DNA from: Kiloniellales bacterium
GTDB taxonomy: Bacteria; Pseudomonadota; Alphaproteobacteria; Kiloniellales; JAKSDN01
NCBI GenBank assembly: GCA_022360075.1
Contig: JAKSDN010001102.1
Span: 1-8,807, forward strand
Direction: 5' to 3'
Length of the DNA: 8,807 bases
Part shown: positions 6,835 through 8,807 of the stretch, piece after piece
How positions within the stretch are numbered: position 1 is the first letter of the stretch
Layout: each line of letters begins with the position of its first letter
Made by a program: the position numbers and the translations under genes
The notes under the pieces: generated by a model
What the model saw: only the letters and a program-made list of their open reading frames with translations
What the model was told of the DNA's origin: nothing
Database searches by the model: none

Positions 6835-8145
6835 TTATTCGCGAAAGGCCTTTTCCTGGACCTTGACGATGGGCTTGATGAAATAGTCCAGAACGGTTCT
6901 TTGCCCGGTCAAAACGTCGACCTCGGCCATCATGCCCGGGATCACCGGCAGTGGCTTGCCTTCGACGTCCTGGAACGTGCCCTGCGTGCGCACCCGCAAG
7001 ACATAGTGGAGCTGCCCGCTCTGCCGGTCCTCGATGGCGTCCGCGCCGATGTTGACGAGGTGGGCGTCCAGACTGCCGTAGCGGGCGAAATCGTAGGCCG
7101 TCAGCCGCACGCGCGCCGGGTCGCCCGGGCGCAGGAAGGCGATGTCCTTGGTCGATACCATCGCCTCGACGAGCAGCGTGTCGTCCATGGGCACGATCTC
7201 GAGCAAGGGCTCGCCCGGCTTGGCGACGCCGCCGACGGTGGTCAGCAGCACGCGGTTGACGACGCCGCGCACCGGCGAGCGGATTTCGGTGCGCTCCACG
7301 CGCGTCCGCATGGCCGGCAGCGCGGGCTGCAGCTCCGACAGAGACGCGGTGACCTGGCTCAGTTCCGACAGCGTCTCGCGGCGCAAGGTCGAGAGAAACG
7401 CGATCCTCTGTTCCTCGACTTCGGCGATCGCCGCCTCGAGCCGGGCGATCGCCAGCGTCACGGTGTCAAGCTGGCCGCTCAGCTCGTTCTGCCGGCGCTG
7501 CAGTTCGAGCAGCGACTTCATCGGCTCGAGCTGCTGTGCGACGAGCGGCTCGGTTATCGCGAGCTCCCTGCCAAGCAACGTCAGGCTGCTTTCCAGCGTC
7601 GCGGCGCGCGAGCGGGCCTCCCGCAGCTCCTGCTGGCGCTGGAACAGCTTCTTGTCGAGCACGCGCAGCTCGGCCTGGCGGCTGGCTGTCCGCCCCTCGA
7701 ACAGCGCAGCTTCGACTGCGGTCACGTCGGGCGCCTGCGCACTCAGCTCGTCGCCGAAAAACGGCGCCTCGCCGCGAACCTCGGCGGACAGGCGCACGAC
7801 CTTGGCCCGCAACGCATAGTACTGCTGGCTGCTGCGGTCGAACTCGCTCAGGACGATCGTCGGGTCGAGTTCCATCAGCAACTGGCCGGGCTCGACGACA
7901 TCGCCCTCCTGAACCGCGATGAGACGCACGATCCCGCCCTCGTAGCTCTCGATCACCTGGAGTTGCTGTGAGGGGATGACCTTGCCCTGGCCGCGCGTCA
8001 CCGTCGCGAGTTCGGCGAACGCCGCCCAAGCGATCAACAACACGATCAGGGCAATGATGACGTAAAGCAGAAGGCAGGCGCGGAAGTAGCGTTTGCGCTC
8101 TATCGTCGTGATCAGATCTTCGTATGACATCTGGGATGCTGACAT
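6835..8145 (-). CDS. HlyD-family type I secretion membrane fusion protein (periplasmic adaptor)
   Basis: This 436-residue protein has the usual length and layout of adaptors that link the inner-membrane ABC exporter to a TolC-type outer-membrane channel. A short cytoplasmic N-terminus (residues 1-23) is followed by one membrane segment at about 24-46 (LLLYVIIALIVLLIAWAAF). The first half of the lipoyl/barrel-sandwich region is at about 51-95 (RGQGKVIPS, YEGGIV, VQEGDVVEPGQLL). A long Leu/Glu/Arg/Gln-rich coiled-coil hairpin spans about 100-300. The second lipoyl half follows (RSPVRGVVNRVLL, GEPLLEIVP), and then the C-terminal beta domain with PGMMAEVDVLTGQRTVLDY, typical of type I secretion adaptors. 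The first ATG is chosen as start; a second in-frame ATG lies five codons later because a 15-base unit is duplicated there. No strong Shine-Dalgarno is visible before either, so translation may be coupled to the ABC gene 20 bases upstream. The RTX gene follows after 255 bases and is the likely cargo. Confidence 0.97.
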   Translation of the reverse strand: MSASQMSYEDLITTIERKRYFRACLLLYVIIALIVLLIAWAAFAELATVTRGQGKVIPSQQLQVIESYEGGIVRLIAVQEGDVVEPGQLLMELDPTIVLSEFDRSSQQYYALRAKVVRLSAEVRGEAPFFGDELSAQAPDVTAVEAALFEGRTASRQAELRVLDKKLFQRQQELREARSRAATLESSLTLLGRELAITEPLVAQQLEPMKSLLELQRRQNELSGQLDTVTLAIARLEAAIAEVEEQRIAFLSTLRRETLSELSQVTASLSELQPALPAMRTRVERTEIRSPVRGVVNRVLLTTVGGVAKPGEPLLEIVPMDDTLLVEAMVSTKDIAFLRPGDPARVRLTAYDFARYGSLDAHLVNIGADAIEDRQSGQLHYVLRVRTQGTFQDVEGKPLPVIPGMMAEVDVLTGQRTVLDYFIKPIVKVQEKAFRE

Positions 8146-8155
8146 CTGGGATGCT
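8126..8155. repeat. 15-base tandem duplication spanning the start codon of the membrane fusion protein gene
   Basis: The unit gacatctgggatgct occurs at 8126-8140 and 8141-8155 on the plus strand. Each copy contains an in-frame ATG of the HlyD-type gene on the minus strand (8145 and 8130), so the protein may start MSASQMSYED or MSYED. Confidence 0.95.
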
Positions 8156-8165
8156 CGTCTCGGTT

Positions 8166-8807
8166 TTACTGATTCGCGGCTTGCTTGCCGGCAGTCGACT
8201 CGGCGTCGGCCGGCTGCCGGCCGGCCGCCGCCTGTCGGTTGAGAATGTCCTTCGGCCCGTCGGCGACCACCTTGCCGTGATCCATGACGATGACCCGGTC
8301 GACGAGAGAGAGCAGCGCGGGCCGGTGCGTCATCAAGATCAGCGTCTTGTCATTGACCATGTCGGCCAGGCGCGGCATGAGCATCTGCTCACTCTGCATA
8401 TCCATCATGCTGGTCGGCTCGTCCATGATCAGGACGCTCGGGTTGCCCAGCAGCGCGCGCGCGATGGCGATGGCCTGGCGCTGGCCGCCGGACAGGCCCT
8501 CGCCGCGCTCCCGGATCACCAGGTCGTAGCCGTTGGGAGTCTCCTTGACGAAGTCGTGGACCCCGGCGATTTCCGCCGCCTGAAGGATCTCGTCATCGGT
8601 GGGTCGAAACCCGCCGAGCGCGATATTGCTTCTGATCGTCCCGCTGAACAGCCAGACGTCCTGCAGCACCGTGCCGATGTTGGCACGCAGGTCGACGGGA
8701 TCGATCTGGCGCATGTCGGTTTGATCGACCAGGATGCTGCCACTGTCAGGCTCGTAGAGGCCCAGCAGCAGCTTCGCCACCGTGCTCTTGCCCGAGCCGA
8801 CACGCCC
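8166..8807 (-). CDS. Type I secretion ABC transporter ATPase, C-terminal part (5' end outside window)
   Basis: This is the nucleotide-binding domain of an inner-membrane ABC exporter that would power one-step export of an RTX protein. The frame is open to the right edge, so the N-terminal membrane domain and any peptidase-like domain are missing. The visible 213 residues begin at the Walker A motif GRVGSGKST (edge to about 8781). They continue with a Q-loop (VLQDVWLFSGTI), the ABC signature LSGGQRQ, Walker B (VLIMDEPTS) and the H-loop histidine (LMTHR), so the ATPase core is complete. The wording around these motifs (LLLGLYEPDSG, DKTLILMTHRPALLSLVDR) resembles the LapB/LssB group of type I secretion ATPases. 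A GTG inside the P-loop region could be mistaken for a start, but the Walker A residues lie upstream of it. The last 25 or so residues are a polar Ala/Gln-rich tail beyond the domain. The stop TAA is 20 bases before the HlyD-type gene, implying co-transcription. Family is certain; subgroup is probable. Confidence 0.96.
   Translation of the reverse strand, partial: GRVGSGKSTVAKLLLGLYEPDSGSILVDQTDMRQIDPVDLRANIGTVLQDVWLFSGTIRSNIALGGFRPTDDEILQAAEIAGVHDFVKETPNGYDLVIRERGEGLSGGQRQAIAIARALLGNPSVLIMDEPTSMMDMQSEQMLMPRLADMVNDKTLILMTHRPALLSLVDRVIVMDHGKVVADGPKDILNRQAAAGRQPADAESTAGKQAANQ

Noticed and set aside
6715..7971. 418-codon plus-strand open frame opposite the membrane fusion protein gene
   Set aside because: The minus-strand frame encodes a complete HlyD-family protein; the opposite frame is Arg/Leu/Gln-rich with no recognisable domain, as is common for high-GC antisense.
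8166..8780. GTG at 8780 as the start of a short stand-alone ATPase
   Set aside because: It lies just after the P-loop; the Walker A residues GRVGSGKST are encoded upstream in the same frame up to the window edge, so the gene is cut by the edge, not short.

Overview
The window is high-GC bacterial DNA, most likely from an alphaproteobacterium or a related Gram-negative. That assignment is inferred from base composition and the type of secretion machinery, not from any marker gene. All real genes lie on the minus strand, so the gene order reads from high to low coordinates: the end of a type I secretion ABC transporter (8807 to 8166), then its HlyD-type membrane fusion protein (8145 to 6835), then a 255-base gap, then a giant RTX protein (6579 to 1) that runs off the left edge still open. 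Both edge genes are partial. No RNA gene, insertion sequence or CRISPR array is visible.

The ABC and HlyD genes are 20 bases apart and form an obvious operon. Together with an outer-membrane TolC-type channel, not seen here, they would make a one-step export channel. The RTX protein is the natural cargo: it has no N-terminal signal peptide, is acidic and rich in Gly and Asp, and carries calcium-binding nonapeptide repeats. Its C-terminal secretion signal would lie beyond the left edge.

At least 2193 residues of the RTX protein are present in one unbroken frame. A non-repetitive N-terminal region of about 300 residues that I do not recognise comes first. The rest is built from four module types: a roughly 50-residue 'cap' segment, an RTX block, a roughly 50-residue 'SDYxI...DGTD...GxE' module, and a roughly 230-residue jelly-roll-like domain. 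The order is cap-RTX-DYxI-cap-RTX-DYxI-lectin-like, and this whole series recurs. One copy with short RTX blocks lies at 5673-3934, a second complete copy at 3933-1540, and a third, cut by the edge, at 1539-1. There are six RTX blocks of 10, 6, 23, 16, 24 and at least 14 nonapeptides, about 93 in all.

The most interesting observations are the cap that precedes every RTX block and resembles the start of a pectin-lyase-type beta-helix, the mosaic identity of the two lectin-like domains (nearly identical ends, divergent middle), the expansion of nonapeptide numbers between copies, and a 15-base duplication over the hlyD-type start codon.
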